NCBI RefSeq assembly: GCF_002834385.1
Contig: NZ_PITQ01000004.1
Coordinates: 186,001-250,000 of the forward strand
Reading direction: 5' to 3'
Origin: Rahnella sp. AA
Lineage (GTDB): Bacteria > Pseudomonadota > Gammaproteobacteria > Enterobacterales > Enterobacteriaceae
Length of the DNA stretch: 64,000 nt
Shown here: piece by piece, positions 1 to 9,751 of the stretch
Numbering within the stretch: position 1 is the first letter of the stretch
Layout: every line of letters begins with the position of its first letter
Made by a program: the position numbers and the translations under genes
Notes under the pieces: model-generated
Told to the model about the DNA's origin: nothing
Database searches by the model: none
Seen by the model: only the letters and a program-made list of their open reading frames with translations

Positions 1-599
1 GCGACATGCCCCCAGAGCGAAAAACGGATAAGCGTGGCAATCGCATAAGGACGTGTCGCAGGCTGTCGCGTATATAAGATGCAGGTTAGCAGCGGATATA
101 AGCATCCGAACCAGTAGGCAGCGCTGAGTAAATGCACCACGTGGTTGGTTCGCTGCGCCAGTCCCAGTAGTCCATCATGCATTGCGGCATGGCCAATCAA
201 TGCCTGGCTCATCAGCAAACCGACCGAGCACAAAAATATCAGCAGATTACGCCCAGGCAGCCAGTCTGACAGCAGAACCAGCAGCATTGCCGCCGCGAGT
301 AGCAAATGCCATCGCCAGACTTCTCCAAATGCCGTGGTCAATACCAGCAACCACACATTCAGGTTCAGCCCGTCACCCCAGCCGTTTCCCATCAGAGCGG
401 CCTGAATTGCAAGCATTCCGACCGACGTCACCGCCGCCAGAATGCCAGACCACATCATCAGCGACTGATTTTTACGCAGCAATACGGCAGAAAAGCCCTG
501 CGGTGCGAGTAAGGAGCAAAAGACGCTCAGCCCAAAAATTTGCATCAGTGAAGCAAAATGCGCGAACCGGCATAGAACAAATAGCGCAGTCAGGCTCAT
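1..599 (-). CDS. yebZ: CopD/YebZ family copper resistance membrane protein (partial, 3' end outside window)
   Basis: Inner-membrane protein of the CopD family, thought to act with periplasmic CopC in copper handling. The frame is open from ATG at 599 to the window edge (199 codons) without a stop. The translation is a run of hydrophobic helices broken by short polar loops. It keeps His residues in transmembrane context (RFAHFASL near the start, IGHAAMHDGL and NHVVHLLSAAYW later), typical of CopD. Its ATG follows the copC stop directly (TAA then ATG, no gap), so the two are translationally coupled as in E. coli yobA-yebZ. The C-terminus is missing only because the window ends. Family assignment is good; the substrate is known only by family. 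Confidence 0.85.
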   Translation of the reverse strand, partial: MSLTALFVLCRFAHFASLMQIFGLSVFCSLLAPQGFSAVLLRKNQSLMMWSGILAAVTSVGMLAIQAALMGNGWGDGLNLNVWLLVLTTAFGEVWRWHLLLAAAMLLVLLSDWLPGRNLLIFLCSVGLLMSQALIGHAAMHDGLLGLAQRTNHVVHLLSAAYWFGCLYPLLTCILYTRQPATRPYAIATLIRFSLWGHV

Positions 600-983
600 T
601 TACTTAACAATAAAACTGTACTGGCCGTGTGTTTTATGACCATCAACAGAGACAACATTCCATGAGACGATATACTTCCCGGCGCTAAGCGCATCAGAAA
701 GTGGCAATACAACCTGAGTGTTATCATTCGCAGCCAGCGTCATTTTCCCCGTTTTCACCGCTTTTTGGCCGGCATCTGTCAGAGAGATTTTGCTGAAGTT
801 GGGTTCGATTCCTTCACTGAACCCCAGCGACAGCTCGGTCGGGCTGGCCGACAGGATTGAATCTGCTGCCGGAGTTTCTGTTTTGAGATGAGCGTGCGCT
901 AAAGCCTGCTGTGAGATAAATCCGCTCAGCAATACGGCTGAGACTGCCAGACCCCGGCAAAGAGAAGTGGTTTTATTGAACAC
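600..983 (-). CDS. yobA: CopC family periplasmic copper-binding protein
   Basis: A 127-residue CopC/YobA homologue. A Sec signal peptide (about residues 1-29, ending QQALA) precedes a mature N-terminus HAHLKTETPAAD, where the first His is the usual Cu(II) ligand of CopC. The C-terminal motif VDGHKTHGQYSF supplies further His ligands. The rest is the small immunoglobulin-like beta-sandwich of the family. It is the first gene of a copC-copD pair and abuts copD. A bidirectional terminator separates it from ftnA. No copper operator was identified upstream. Confidence 0.9.
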   Translation of the reverse strand: MFNKTTSLCRGLAVSAVLLSGFISQQALAHAHLKTETPAADSILSASPTELSLGFSEGIEPNFSKISLTDAGQKAVKTGKMTLAANDNTQVVLPLSDALSAGKYIVSWNVVSVDGHKTHGQYSFIVK

Positions 984-1070
984 GATAATTCCTTGGCTTG
1001 CTTAACGATGAATTTTAACGCCGACACTTTAGCGCAAACCGTCGCAAAACGTTTGCCAAAAAGGCATAAA

Positions 1071-1103
1071 AAAACGCAGAGGCCTGAGCGCTCTGCGTTT
1101 TTT
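1071..1103. terminator. Bidirectional rho-independent terminator between copC and ftnA
   Basis: Inverted repeat AAAACGCAGAG / CTCTGCGTTTT with a 9-nt loop, bordered by A and T tracts so it can work on both strands. On the minus strand it lies downstream of ftnA (stop at 1127) and would separate ftnA from copC transcription. Confidence 0.75.
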
Positions 1104-1126
1104 GCGGGCAAGATCAAACAGGGAAA

Positions 1127-1633
1127 TCAGCCTGCGGGAGCCTGTGCCACCATGTTTTTCAGATCCTTGTCGACAAAGAACAAGCCATTACCCGTGTTGC
1201 TAACCAGAGCCAGTTTATCGAGAACAGATTTGAACAGTGTCTCTTCTTCATGCTGTTCAGAAACATACCACTGCAGGAAGTTGAAAGAAGAGTAGTCTTT
1301 CAGAGTCATAGACAAATCAGCCAGTTCGTTGATTTTCCGGGTGATCAGCTGTTCATGTTCGTAAGTCTGCTTGAATAAATCAGTCAAAGACTCAAAAGAG
1401 ACAGGTGGAGCAGCAATTGCCCCCAGCAGTGGCAGAGCACCGGTATCACTGACATATTTGAACAAGCGATGCATGTGGTCCATTTCTTCCATTGAATGCT
1501 GTTTCAAAAACGCAGCAGCACCTTCATAACCTTTATCGCTGCACCATGCACTCATCTGCAAATATAAGTTGGCAGAATAAAACTCGAGGTTCAGCTGTTC
1601 ATTAAGCTGATCAATCATTTCTTTTTTAAGCAT
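1127..1633 (-). CDS. ftnA: Non-heme ferritin FtnA
   Basis: Cytoplasmic iron-storage protein (168 residues; E. coli FtnA has 165). It oxidises Fe(II) and stores Fe(III) in a 24-mer shell. The ferroxidase ligands of the E. coli protein fall at identical positions: Glu17, Glu50 and His53 (site A), Glu94 and Glu130 (site B), and Glu49, Glu126 and Glu129 (site C, in the helix SEQHEEE). The C-terminus differs from E. coli and ends in a short Ala/Pro-rich tail. It is a single-gene unit with a long AT-rich upstream region carrying a Fur-box-like site, suggesting iron control. Confidence 0.95.
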   Translation of the reverse strand: MLKKEMIDQLNEQLNLEFYSANLYLQMSAWCSDKGYEGAAAFLKQHSMEEMDHMHRLFKYVSDTGALPLLGAIAAPPVSFESLTDLFKQTYEHEQLITRKINELADLSMTLKDYSSFNFLQWYVSEQHEEETLFKSVLDKLALVSNTGNGLFFVDKDLKNMVAQAPAG

Positions 1634-1798
1634 GATGCGGCTCCAAAATTAAATTAAGGCAGGTGGACTGGTTTATATACCTGCATTATGCCCGTGCCAG
1701 CACCAAATAAAAACACCCGATTTACATTATTAATCAAAGCAGCAACAATTAAATTTAACCATATGATTTAAATCGAATTTATTTAAAATAAAATATAC

Positions 1799-1817
1799 AA
1801 AAATGATAATCATTAAC
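1799..1817. promoter_or_regulatory. Candidate Fur box upstream of ftnA
   Basis: The 19-mer here matches the Fur consensus (three GATAAT-type hexamers) at 16 of 19 positions, with an exact GATAATCATTA core. It sits about 165 nt before the ftnA start in a very AT-rich 405-bp interval (1634-2039). Further partial Fur-like hexamers (around 1849-1856 and 1882-1892) lie nearby. In E. coli, Fe-Fur activates ftnA from several upstream sites by displacing H-NS; a similar role is inferred. The rest of the interval shows nothing else I can name, apart from a possible holE -10 (TACAAT, 2005-2010). Confidence 0.6.
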
Positions 1818-2039
1818 ATTAAAAATGTAATAAAAAAGAATCATTACTATTTGCAGTTTTAATTAACCCCTCTTTGTTGAATATAATTATCACTCCCTGT
1901 TTGGAAATAATTCTTATTTACTTAATACTCTTTTCCATTTAACGATCACGTTGGCGGCAACATAAAAGCCTGAAGACAACATTCCCGCCAGCTATAGCCT
2001 CGGGTACAATGCTGCAAAACGGATTATCAGGGAACAACA

Positions 2040-2270
2040 ATGGGTATCAATCTGGCCGACATCAGCAAAGAAGAAATGGATCGCATCAATGTGGATCTTG
2101 CTGCCTCAGCGGTGGCCTTCAAAGAACGCTACAACATGCCGGTGGTGGCCGAGATGGCCGAACGTGAACAGCCCGCACATCTGCGCACCTATTTTCGTGA
2201 GCGGGTGATGTTTTATCGGGCCGAATCTCACAAATTCTCCCGCTTACCTTACGAACCGAAACAGAAATAG
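2040..2270 (+). CDS. holE: DNA polymerase III theta subunit HolE
   Basis: A 76-residue homologue of HolE, the small theta subunit that binds the proofreading subunit epsilon (DnaQ) in the Pol III core and mildly stabilises it. The conserved N-terminal block [19 protein letters not shown] and the central helix with [11 protein letters not shown] are characteristic. Length equals the E. coli protein. It is a lone gene, convergent with pip. A possible -10 (TACAAT, 2005-2010) lies 29 nt before the ATG. Confidence 0.95.
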   Translation: MGINLADISKEEMDRINVDLAASAVAFKERYNMPVVAEMAEREQPAHLRTYFRERVMFYRAESHKFSRLPYEPKQK

Positions 2271-2306
2271 GCCCCGGTGTAAAATAAGCGGAAGTTGCGG
2301 CAGATG

Positions 2307-3401
<1,095 letters not shown>

Positions 3402-3530
3402 TCACTACCGGATCCTAAAACTGAGGCTTGTGTAAAGTTTTGCAGGAAACACGATGAGACTTGCAACCGGCACGGATTAGGCAGTAAATAGCAGAGCAAC
3501 CCAATCCACCAGCTTTAAAGAGAGGCGATT

Positions 3531-3632
3531 ATGAGTAAAGGAATGGATAGCAAAAAAAATGCGAAGAAAAAGCCACTGAAGACCCCTGCTGAGAAAAAGG
3601 CTGATAAAAAAGCCAAAAAAGCAGCTGCCTGA
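3531..3632 (+). CDS. 33-residue lysine-rich small protein, function unknown
   Basis: ATG at 3531 with AGAGG about 7 nt upstream, followed by 33 codons rich in Lys and Ala (about 15 Lys; sequence begins MSKGMDSKKNAKKKPLK and ends KKAAA) and then a strong terminator 20 nt after the stop. No hydrophobic segment; predicted to be very basic and disordered or helical. The compact unit of ribosome-binding site, ORF and terminator argues that it is real. I do not recognise a named family. A nucleic-acid- or ribosome-associated role is only a guess from charge. Confidence 0.6.
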   Translation: MSKGMDSKKNAKKKPLKTPAEKKADKKAKKAAA

Positions 3633-3651
3633 TAAAGTTACTTCGTAGAAT

Positions 3652-3677
3652 AAACCCGCTGAATGCGGGTTTTTTTA
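3652..3677 (+). terminator. Rho-independent terminator after the lysine-rich small gene
   Basis: Stem ACCCGC / GCGGGT with a short loop followed by eight T residues, 20 nt after the stop at 3632. Confidence 0.8.
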
Positions 3678-3679
3678 TT

Positions 3680-3802
3680 CCCCCGTCATACTTCAAGCCG
3701 CAGATGCGTTAGCTGCACTCACTCACCCGAATCACTGACCCACGTCAGCTCATCGGGATTCGCTCACTTGCCGCCTTCCTGCGACTTGAATTATTTCGGG
3801 GG
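3680..3802. repeat. ERIC (enterobacterial repetitive intergenic consensus) element
   Basis: About 123 bp bounded by CCCCC and GGGGG. It contains the hallmark arms CATACTTCAAG-CGCA-TGCGTT and CTTGCCGCCTTCCTGC-ACTTGAATTATTT, and a diverged central palindrome with CATCGGGATTCGCTCAC. The whole element can fold into a long imperfect hairpin. It lies just downstream of the ptrB stop and the small-gene terminator, the intergenic transcribed position typical of ERIC/IRU copies. The central part is more diverged than the arms. Confidence 0.88.
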
Positions 3803-3808
3803 AACCTG

Positions 3809-5848
3809 TTATTTTTTCTCCGCCAGTGACAGCACAAAGGCATATTCCAGCGCGATATCTTCGTAAGCCTTGAAGCGCCCGGATTTACCACCGTGGCCGG
3901 AATCCATATCCGTGTGCATCAGCAGCTGATTGTCGTCAGTTTTGACATCACGCAGTTTAGCCACCCACTTCGCCGGTTCCCAGTATTGTACCTGTGAATC
4001 ATGCAACCCGGTCGTCACCAGCATATGCGGATAAGCCTGCGCGCGAACCTGATCGTACGGGCTGTATTGCAGCATATAATCGTAATAGGCTTTTTCGTTC
4101 GGATTACCCCACTCATCATATTCGCCGGTCGTCAGCGGAATAGACTCATCGAGCATGGTGGTGACAACATCGACAAAAGGAACCTGCGCAACGATACCGT
4201 GGAACAAATCGGGAGCCTGATTAATCACCGCGCCCATCAGCAAACCACCGGCGCTCCCGCCCATCGCGTAAACCTGCCCTGCGTCGCCGTAACCTTCAGC
4301 CACCAGTTCTTTTGTCACATCGATGAAATCGTGGAACGTGTTGAGTTTGTTAAACAGTTTGCCGTCGTCATACCACTGCTGGCCCAGTTCTGCGCCACCG
4401 CGGATATGCGCCAGCGCAAAAACAAAACCACGATCCAACAAACTGAGGCGGCTGCCGCTGAACGCCGGATCCATGCTGCTGCCGTAAGAGCCGTAGCCGT
4501 AAACCAGTAACGGATTGGTGTTTGGCTTGAACAATTCACGGCGGTAAACCAGTGAAACCGGGACTTTCACGCCATCACGCGCTGTCACCCAAACGCGTTC
4601 GCTGCGGTAATTTGTCGCATCAAACTCTTTCACTTCCTGCTGTTTGAGCAGCGTGCGGGCATGCGTGTCGAGATCAAGTTCAAACAATGAGCTCGGCGTG
4701 GTCATAGAAGAATAACCGTAGCGCAACAATGATGTGTCAGGTTCAGGGTTATAGGCCAGCCAGGTCGTGTACGTCGGGTCATCAAATGCGAGAGATTTCT
4801 CTTCACCGGTTGTCCAGTGAATTTGTCGCAACTGTGTCAGCCCCTGCTGACGTTCTTCCACCACCAGCCAGTCGCGGAACAAACTAAAACCTTCGAGCAT
4901 GACTTCAATACGTGGTGCAATCAGCGTTTGCCAATGCGCTCCGGTGCCGTTTTCGCTTTTATAAAGGCCGAAATTTTTACCGTCTTTGTTCGAACGAATA
5001 TAGAAATTGCCCAGATAATGATCGAGCGCGTACTCATGATCTTTGCGGCGCGACAGGAACACTTTTGGTGTCGCCTGCGGATCATCGGCATCCAGCAGCA
5101 GGATCTCAGACGTCGTGGTGCTGTCCAGGTGGATCAGGATGTATTTTTCTGACGTGGTTTTATCCAGCCCGACGTAAAAAGTATCGTCTTTCTCTTCGTA
5201 AACCAGTTTGTCCGTTTTCGGATCCGTGCCGACAACGTGGCGGTAAACCTGATACGGCAGCAACGTTTTCTTGTGTTTATGGACGTAATACAGCGTCTGA
5301 GAATCATTCGCCCATTCGCTGCTGCCGGAAGTATTTTTCAGCAGATCGTCGGTCCATGTTTCATCATCCAGTTTTTTTATGCGGATGTCGTACTGGCGGC
5401 GGGACAGGAAATCTTCGGCCACGGCCATCAGTTTATTGTCCGGGCTGATATCTAAACCACCCAGCGTATAAAACTCGCCGTCGCTGGCACGTTCATTTCC
5501 GTCGATCAGCGTCTGCCATTTTTCATTCTCCGCGGCAGGCTGGCGCAGATAAATCGCGTATTCATTACCCGGCTCGTAGCGGGTCTGATAACGGTAACCG
5601 TGTTTGATATAAGGAACGGAGTGATCCTGCTGCTCAATGCGCGCGACCATTTCTCCGTAAAGCGTTTCACGCAGCGCCTGATGGGGCAGCATGGCCTGAT
5701 CGGTATATTCGTTTTCTGCCGTCAGATAGGCCAGAACCTGAGGATCGGCGCGGTCATCGTCACGCAGCCAGTAGTAATTATCGACACGGTCATCGCCGTG
5801 CACGCTCAGAGTTTGCGGGCGTTTTTCAGCCTTTGGAGGTGTCATCAT
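3809..5848 (-). CDS. ptrB: Oligopeptidase B (protease II, S9A family)
   Basis: Cytoplasmic serine oligopeptidase cleaving small peptides after Arg or Lys; 679 residues (E. coli 686). The N-terminal two-thirds is the beta-propeller that limits substrate size and the C-terminal third is the alpha/beta-hydrolase domain. Nucleophile elbow GGSAGG (in [13 protein letters not shown]) and a C-terminal catalytic His in DSGHGGKSG are intact. Two adjacent Met codons (5848 and 5845) make the exact start uncertain by one residue. It stands alone, transcribed toward the ERIC element. Confidence 0.95.
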   Translation of the reverse strand: MMTPPKAEKRPQTLSVHGDDRVDNYYWLRDDDRADPQVLAYLTAENEYTDQAMLPHQALRETLYGEMVARIEQQDHSVPYIKHGYRYQTRYEPGNEYAIYLRQPAAENEKWQTLIDGNERASDGEFYTLGGLDISPDNKLMAVAEDFLSRRQYDIRIKKLDDETWTDDLLKNTSGSSEWANDSQTLYYVHKHKKTLLPYQVYRHVVGTDPKTDKLVYEEKDDTFYVGLDKTTSEKYILIHLDSTTTSEILLLDADDPQATPKVFLSRRKDHEYALDHYLGNFYIRSNKDGKNFGLYKSENGTGAHWQTLIAPRIEVMLEGFSLFRDWLVVEERQQGLTQLRQIHWTTGEEKSLAFDDPTYTTWLAYNPEPDTSLLRYGYSSMTTPSSLFELDLDTHARTLLKQQEVKEFDATNYRSERVWVTARDGVKVPVSLVYRRELFKPNTNPLLVYGYGSYGSSMDPAFSGSRLSLLDRGFVFALAHIRGGAELGQQWYDDGKLFNKLNTFHDFIDVTKELVAEGYGDAGQVYAMGGSAGGLLMGAVINQAPDLFHGIVAQVPFVDVVTTMLDESIPLTTGEYDEWGNPNEKAYYDYMLQYSPYDQVRAQAYPHMLVTTGLHDSQVQYWEPAKWVAKLRDVKTDDNQLLMHTDMDSGHGGKSGRFKAYEDIALEYAFVLSLAEKK

Positions 5849-5976
5849 CTCGGATCTCTTTGTCCTCTTTATGGTGTGACAAGAGTGACAGGTTTAGACA
5901 GGGAAACCAAGAGACGGAACATGCGGGAATTAGCGGTAATGTGCGCCCGGAGCGGTCACGGGCGCGGGCAAAAAAC

Positions 5977-6342
5977 TCAGACCGGCGTGCTATAGGTGAT
6001 TTCACCGAGCTGGCAGTTGAGCGTGACGTCGTAGGTTTTGTCGGTATGATCGCCGCGGACTTTCAGCGGGATATCCCATTTCTTGTTATCACCGCTGATG
6101 CTGCCGGCATCAACCCACGCAACCGGCGTTGAGGTGCCGAGCGCTTTTTTATCCGCATCCCAGCGCGGAATACGGTTTTGCAGAAAATCGCGTTTCACCA
6201 GCGCCGCGAGTTCATCTTTCGTCGCATTCGCGCAAGGTGTGACCGTCGCCGTTCTTACTTCAGGCTCATCGGCCTGAGCAGTCTGGATCAGACCGCTCAT
6301 TCCTGCGACTGCCATTACCGCGCTCAAGATTATCTTTTTCAT
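5977..6342 (-). CDS. yebF: YebF-like secreted small protein
   Basis: A 121-residue protein with a clear Sec signal peptide (about 1-24, ending IQTAQA). The mature domain has the YebF pattern: two Cys (TPCANATKDE and TLNCQLGE) able to form a disulfide, the helix VKRDFLQNRIPRW and the motif PVAWVDAGSISG. YebF of E. coli is exported to the periplasm and on to the medium through porins. The family fold resembles colicin M immunity protein. The start at 6342 puts the signal peptide at the N-terminus; an upstream extension was rejected. In E. coli yebF also lies next to ptrB. Confidence 0.88.
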   Translation of the reverse strand: MKKIILSAVMAVAGMSGLIQTAQADEPEVRTATVTPCANATKDELAALVKRDFLQNRIPRWDADKKALGTSTPVAWVDAGSISGDNKKWDIPLKVRGDHTDKTYDVTLNCQLGEITYSTPV

Positions 6343-6504
6343 CGTTCGTCTTCCCAGTCTTTGTCTTTTATTACGCTGACCTTGTCGGAACAATAACCAT
6401 ACATACCGAAAGGTCATCACTTGTGTCAGACAATATAATCATCAACAAGGCAATAACACAACATTAACAATCAGACGAACAATGTAAAACGCGACATCAC
6501 TCTT

Positions 6505-7887
6505 TTAGCGCAAAATAATCGCTTTGCAGTTTTTGCCTTTGATTTTCCCTTCCTGCAGGCGTTGCAGGGCTTTCTTCGCACTCTTCTGACGGATAGCAAC
6601 GTAAGCGTGGATCGGGAACATATCAATTTTACCGACCTCTGCCGCGGTCAGCCCGGCATCGCCGGTCAGCGCGCCGAGTATATCGCCGGGACGGATTTTG
6701 GCTTTACGGCCACCGTCGATACACAGCGTGGCCATTTCAGCATCCAGCGCCACTGGCGTTGCCGCCAGCGCCTGCGCGGCAGGTTGCCAGGTGAACCGCT
6801 GACGGGTGTAATCTTCGAGCGCCGTCACACGTGGCATTTCCTGCGGAGTCACCAGACTGACCGCCAGACCGCTGGTTCCCGCGCGCCCTGTACGGCCTAC
6901 ACGGTGAACGTGAACTTCCGGGTCGAAAGACAATTCATAGTTAATGACCAGACCTAACTGTTTGATGTCCAGACCGCGCGCCGCAACGTCTGTTGCGACC
7001 AGCACACGGCAACTGCCGTTGGAGAAACGCACCAGCACGCGGTCACGGTCACGCTGCTCAAGATCGCCGTTCAGCGCCAGCGCACTGATCCCTTTGCCCG
7101 CCAGTGCGTCACACACTTCCTGGCAGTCGCGCTTGGTATTACAGAACACTACGCACGATGTCGGCTGATGCTGGTACAACACCGCAGCCAGCAGGGATAA
7201 ACGCTGATGTTTATCGGCTTCGATAAACACCTGCTTGATGTCTGCCACATCATCTTCGCCTTCAATTTCCACTTTCAGCGGCTCGCGCTGGAATTTGGAG
7301 CTGATGCGTTCAATGCCGTCCGGATACGTCGCGGAGAACAGCAGCGTCTGGCGGGTTTGCGGCGTATAGCTGACCACATCTTCGATATCTTCGCTAAAAC
7401 CCATGTCCAGCATGCGGTCGGCTTCATCGAGCACCAGCACTTTGAGATCATCCAGCTTCAGCGTGCCTTTGCGCAGGTGTTCCTGAATACGGCCCGGCGT
7501 GCCGACCACGATGTGCGGCTGACGAACCAGCGATTCGTTCTGAGGGCCGATTGACTGGCCGCCGCAAAGGGTCAGGATTTTGATGTTCTGAGTAAAACGC
7601 GCCAGACGACGTAATTCTTTACTGACCTGATCGGCCAGTTCGCGCGTCGGACAAAGCACCAGTGCCTGCGCCACAAACTGTGAAACAGTGATGCTGTTCA
7701 GCAAACCAATGCCGAAAGCGGCTGTTTTACCACTGCCGGTTTTGGCTTTGGCGCGGACGTCCTGACCTTGCAGGATAGCGGGCAAAGAGGCTTCCTGAAT
7801 CGGGGTCATTTCGGTGTAACCCAGTTCATTCAGGTTGGAAAGTTGCTCAGCGGGCAATGTCAGGACAGAAAAGGAATGCGTGCTCAA
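6505..7887 (-). CDS. dbpA: ATP-dependent RNA helicase DbpA (DEAD box)
   Basis: DEAD-box helicase acting on 23S rRNA hairpin 92 during 50S assembly; 460 residues (E. coli 457). Motifs in order: Q motif (GYTEMTPIQEASLP), Walker A AKTGSGKTAAF, PTRELADQV, DEAD in VLDEADRML, SAT in LLFSATYPDG, and in domain 2 VATDVAARGLDIK and HRVGRTGRAGTSG. The C-terminal about 75 residues form the DbpA RNA-recognition domain that gives rRNA specificity (IRPGDILGALTGDAGL, KIKGKNCKAIILR). A standalone gene, divergent from purT. Confidence 0.96.
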   Translation of the reverse strand: MSTHSFSVLTLPAEQLSNLNELGYTEMTPIQEASLPAILQGQDVRAKAKTGSGKTAAFGIGLLNSITVSQFVAQALVLCPTRELADQVSKELRRLARFTQNIKILTLCGGQSIGPQNESLVRQPHIVVGTPGRIQEHLRKGTLKLDDLKVLVLDEADRMLDMGFSEDIEDVVSYTPQTRQTLLFSATYPDGIERISSKFQREPLKVEIEGEDDVADIKQVFIEADKHQRLSLLAAVLYQHQPTSCVVFCNTKRDCQEVCDALAGKGISALALNGDLEQRDRDRVLVRFSNGSCRVLVATDVAARGLDIKQLGLVINYELSFDPEVHVHRVGRTGRAGTSGLAVSLVTPQEMPRVTALEDYTRQRFTWQPAAQALAATPVALDAEMATLCIDGGRKAKIRPGDILGALTGDAGLTAAEVGKIDMFPIHAYVAIRQKSAKKALQRLQEGKIKGKNCKAIILR

Positions 7888-8059
7888 GGCGATAACTCTT
7901 TATGTGAGGCAAAAATCGGGGCAGCGGCAGGAGATCTGGCGCCATGGTTTGCTAAATGATAACAGAGACGCCCGCAGACTGCCTTAAACAGCAGAAAACC
8001 GGCTTAAAAAATCCTGTAAATCCCCTTCTGACGTACGCAGGGAATTTTTCTAACACGCT

Positions 8060-8097
8060 GCGCAATCGTTTTCGTCTGCGATAATTTCAGATATACT
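8060..8097 (+). promoter_or_regulatory. purT promoter with PurR operator
   Basis: 8060-8075 reads GCGCAATCGTTTTCGT, 14 of 16 matches to the PurR consensus ACGCAAACGTTTTCGT. It overlaps a plausible -35 (TTTTCG, 8069-8074) that is 17 nt from a -10 TATACT (8092-8097). The purT start is 50 nt further on. This predicts repression of purT by PurR with hypoxanthine or guanine. Confidence 0.75.
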
Positions 8098-8146
8098 GCG
8101 CCGCGAAATTCTTACTTTCCTTCATCAAAGATCTGGGTACGAAGCT

Positions 8147-9325
8147 ATGTTAACCATTGGTACTGCACTGCGCACCGGCGCCACCCGCGTCATGTTGTTA
8201 GGCTCTGGCGAGCTGGGTAAAGAAGTGGCGATCGAATGTCAGCGCCTGGGTCTGGAAGTGATCGCCGTCGATCGCTATGCGGATGCACCCGCGATGCAGG
8301 TCGCTCACCGCAGCCATGTCATTAACATGCTCGATGGCGATGCGCTGAAAGCCGTTATTGAAAGCGAACGCCCTGATTTTATCGTGCCGGAAATTGAAGC
8401 TATCGCCACCAGCATGCTGGTTGAGCTGGAAAAACAGGGGCATAACGTGGTGCCGTGCGCCGAAGCGACGCGTCTGACCATGAACCGTGAAGGCATCCGT
8501 CGTCTGGCCGCGGAAACCCTGAAACTCCCGACATCGACGTATCAGTTTGCTGACGACGAAGCGTCTTTCCGCCAGGCCGTCGACGCAATCGGTTACCCGT
8601 GCATCATCAAACCGGTGATGAGTTCATCCGGTAAAGGCCAGAGCCTGATCCGCAGCGCTGAGCAGTTACAGACAGCCTGGGATTATGCCCAGCAAGGTGG
8701 CCGCGCCGGTGGCGGACGCGTCATTGTTGAAGGTCTGGTGAAGTTTGATTTTGAAATTACGCTGCTGACTATCAGCGCCGTTGACGGCATTCATTTCTGT
8801 GCGCCAATCGGGCACCGTCAGGAAGATGGCGATTACCGCGAATCCTGGCAGCCACAGCAAATGACCGAACTGGCATTGCAGCGCGCGAAAGATATCGCAG
8901 AGAAAGTGGTGAAGGCGCTGGGCGGCAAAGGTCTGTTTGGCGTTGAGCTGTTTGTCTGTGGCGATGAAGTGATTTTCAGCGAAGTTTCACCGCGTCCGCA
9001 CGACACCGGAATGGTCACGCTGATTTCTCAGGATCTGTCCGAGTTTGCCCTGCACGTTCGCGCATTCCTTGGCCTGCCGGTCGGGAAAATCCGCCAGTTT
9101 GGCCCGTCGGCTTCCGCCGTTATTTTGCCGGAACTGACCAGCAACAACGTTTCTTTCAGCGGGCTGGAAAATGCGCTGACCGGTTTCAACCAAATCCGTC
9201 TGTTCGGGAAACCTGAAATCAGCGGTAAACGCCGTCTGGGCGTAGCGCTGGCGATTGCCGATAACGTTGAAGACGCGGTTGAGCAGGCGAAACAGGCGGC
9301 TGCAGCGGTTGTCGTTAAAGGCTGA
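8147..9325 (+). CDS. purT: Formate-dependent phosphoribosylglycinamide formyltransferase PurT (GAR transformylase 2)
   Basis: ATP-grasp enzyme making formyl-GAR from GAR, formate and ATP in step three of purine synthesis, a folate-free alternative to PurN. Length 392 (E. coli 392). N-terminal Rossmann-like domain with [15 protein letters not shown] (about 16-30), ATP-grasp lid [13 protein letters not shown], and the Mg/ATP-binding acidic block [27 protein letters not shown]. An upstream PurR-type operator and a strong downstream terminator make it a single-gene unit. Confidence 0.97.
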   Translation: MLTIGTALRTGATRVMLLGSGELGKEVAIECQRLGLEVIAVDRYADAPAMQVAHRSHVINMLDGDALKAVIESERPDFIVPEIEAIATSMLVELEKQGHNVVPCAEATRLTMNREGIRRLAAETLKLPTSTYQFADDEASFRQAVDAIGYPCIIKPVMSSSGKGQSLIRSAEQLQTAWDYAQQGGRAGGGRVIVEGLVKFDFEITLLTISAVDGIHFCAPIGHRQEDGDYRESWQPQQMTELALQRAKDIAEKVVKALGGKGLFGVELFVCGDEVIFSEVSPRPHDTGMVTLISQDLSEFALHVRAFLGLPVGKIRQFGPSASAVILPELTSNNVSFSGLENALTGFNQIRLFGKPEISGKRRLGVALAIADNVEDAVEQAKQAAAAVVVKG

Positions 9326-9345
9326 TGCCTGAATAAAGATGAAAA

Positions 9346-9379
9346 AAAACCGGACTCCGCAAAGGGTCCGGTTTTTTTT
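9346..9379. terminator. Bidirectional terminator between purT and yoaH
   Basis: Stem AAAACCGGAC / GTCCGGTTTT around a 10-nt loop with a T run on the + strand and an A run before it, so usable by purT (+) and yoaH (-). Confidence 0.85.
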
Positions 9380-9410
9380 ATGCCTGATAAGTAATGATCA
9401 GGGCAGAAAT

Positions 9411-9590
9411 TTACTCGTCTTCGTCATCAAAGATAACGGTCACGCGATCGCCTTTGTGCGTTTCACGGATTTCTTCCGCAACGGTTGCAATGGCTTCGCC
9501 GCTGCTCATTCCGGTTTCCATTAACTGGCGGATACGATCGGCGGCCTGTTCTTGTTCGGAATGTGATAATGAAGGCATACCTGTCAGCAT
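9411..9590 (-). CDS. yoaH: UPF0181 family small protein YoaH
   Basis: A 59-residue protein, same length as E. coli YoaH. It carries the family pattern of a helical N-terminal half ([20 protein letters not shown]), [13 protein letters not shown] and an acidic tail FDDEDE. The start at 9590 ([10 protein letters not shown]) matches the E. coli start; an internal Met at 9578 is a less likely alternative. It is divergent from pabB, the same arrangement as in E. coli. Function unknown. Confidence 0.9.
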   Translation of the reverse strand: MLTGMPSLSHSEQEQAADRIRQLMETGMSSGEAIATVAEEIRETHKGDRVTVIFDDEDE

Positions 9591-9751
9591 GGGAGATTCC
9601 TGTTGTACGTTAAACCGGCCCGCAGGCTGCGGGGTTGCACAGTATACGCCTTATTGATGCAAATCGCCTGCGCTGCTTTCAGGTAGCCGAATCTATGTTA
9701 GGATCGGCGCTATAATACGATCTAATTGCGCCCGAGAAGCTCATACCTGCC

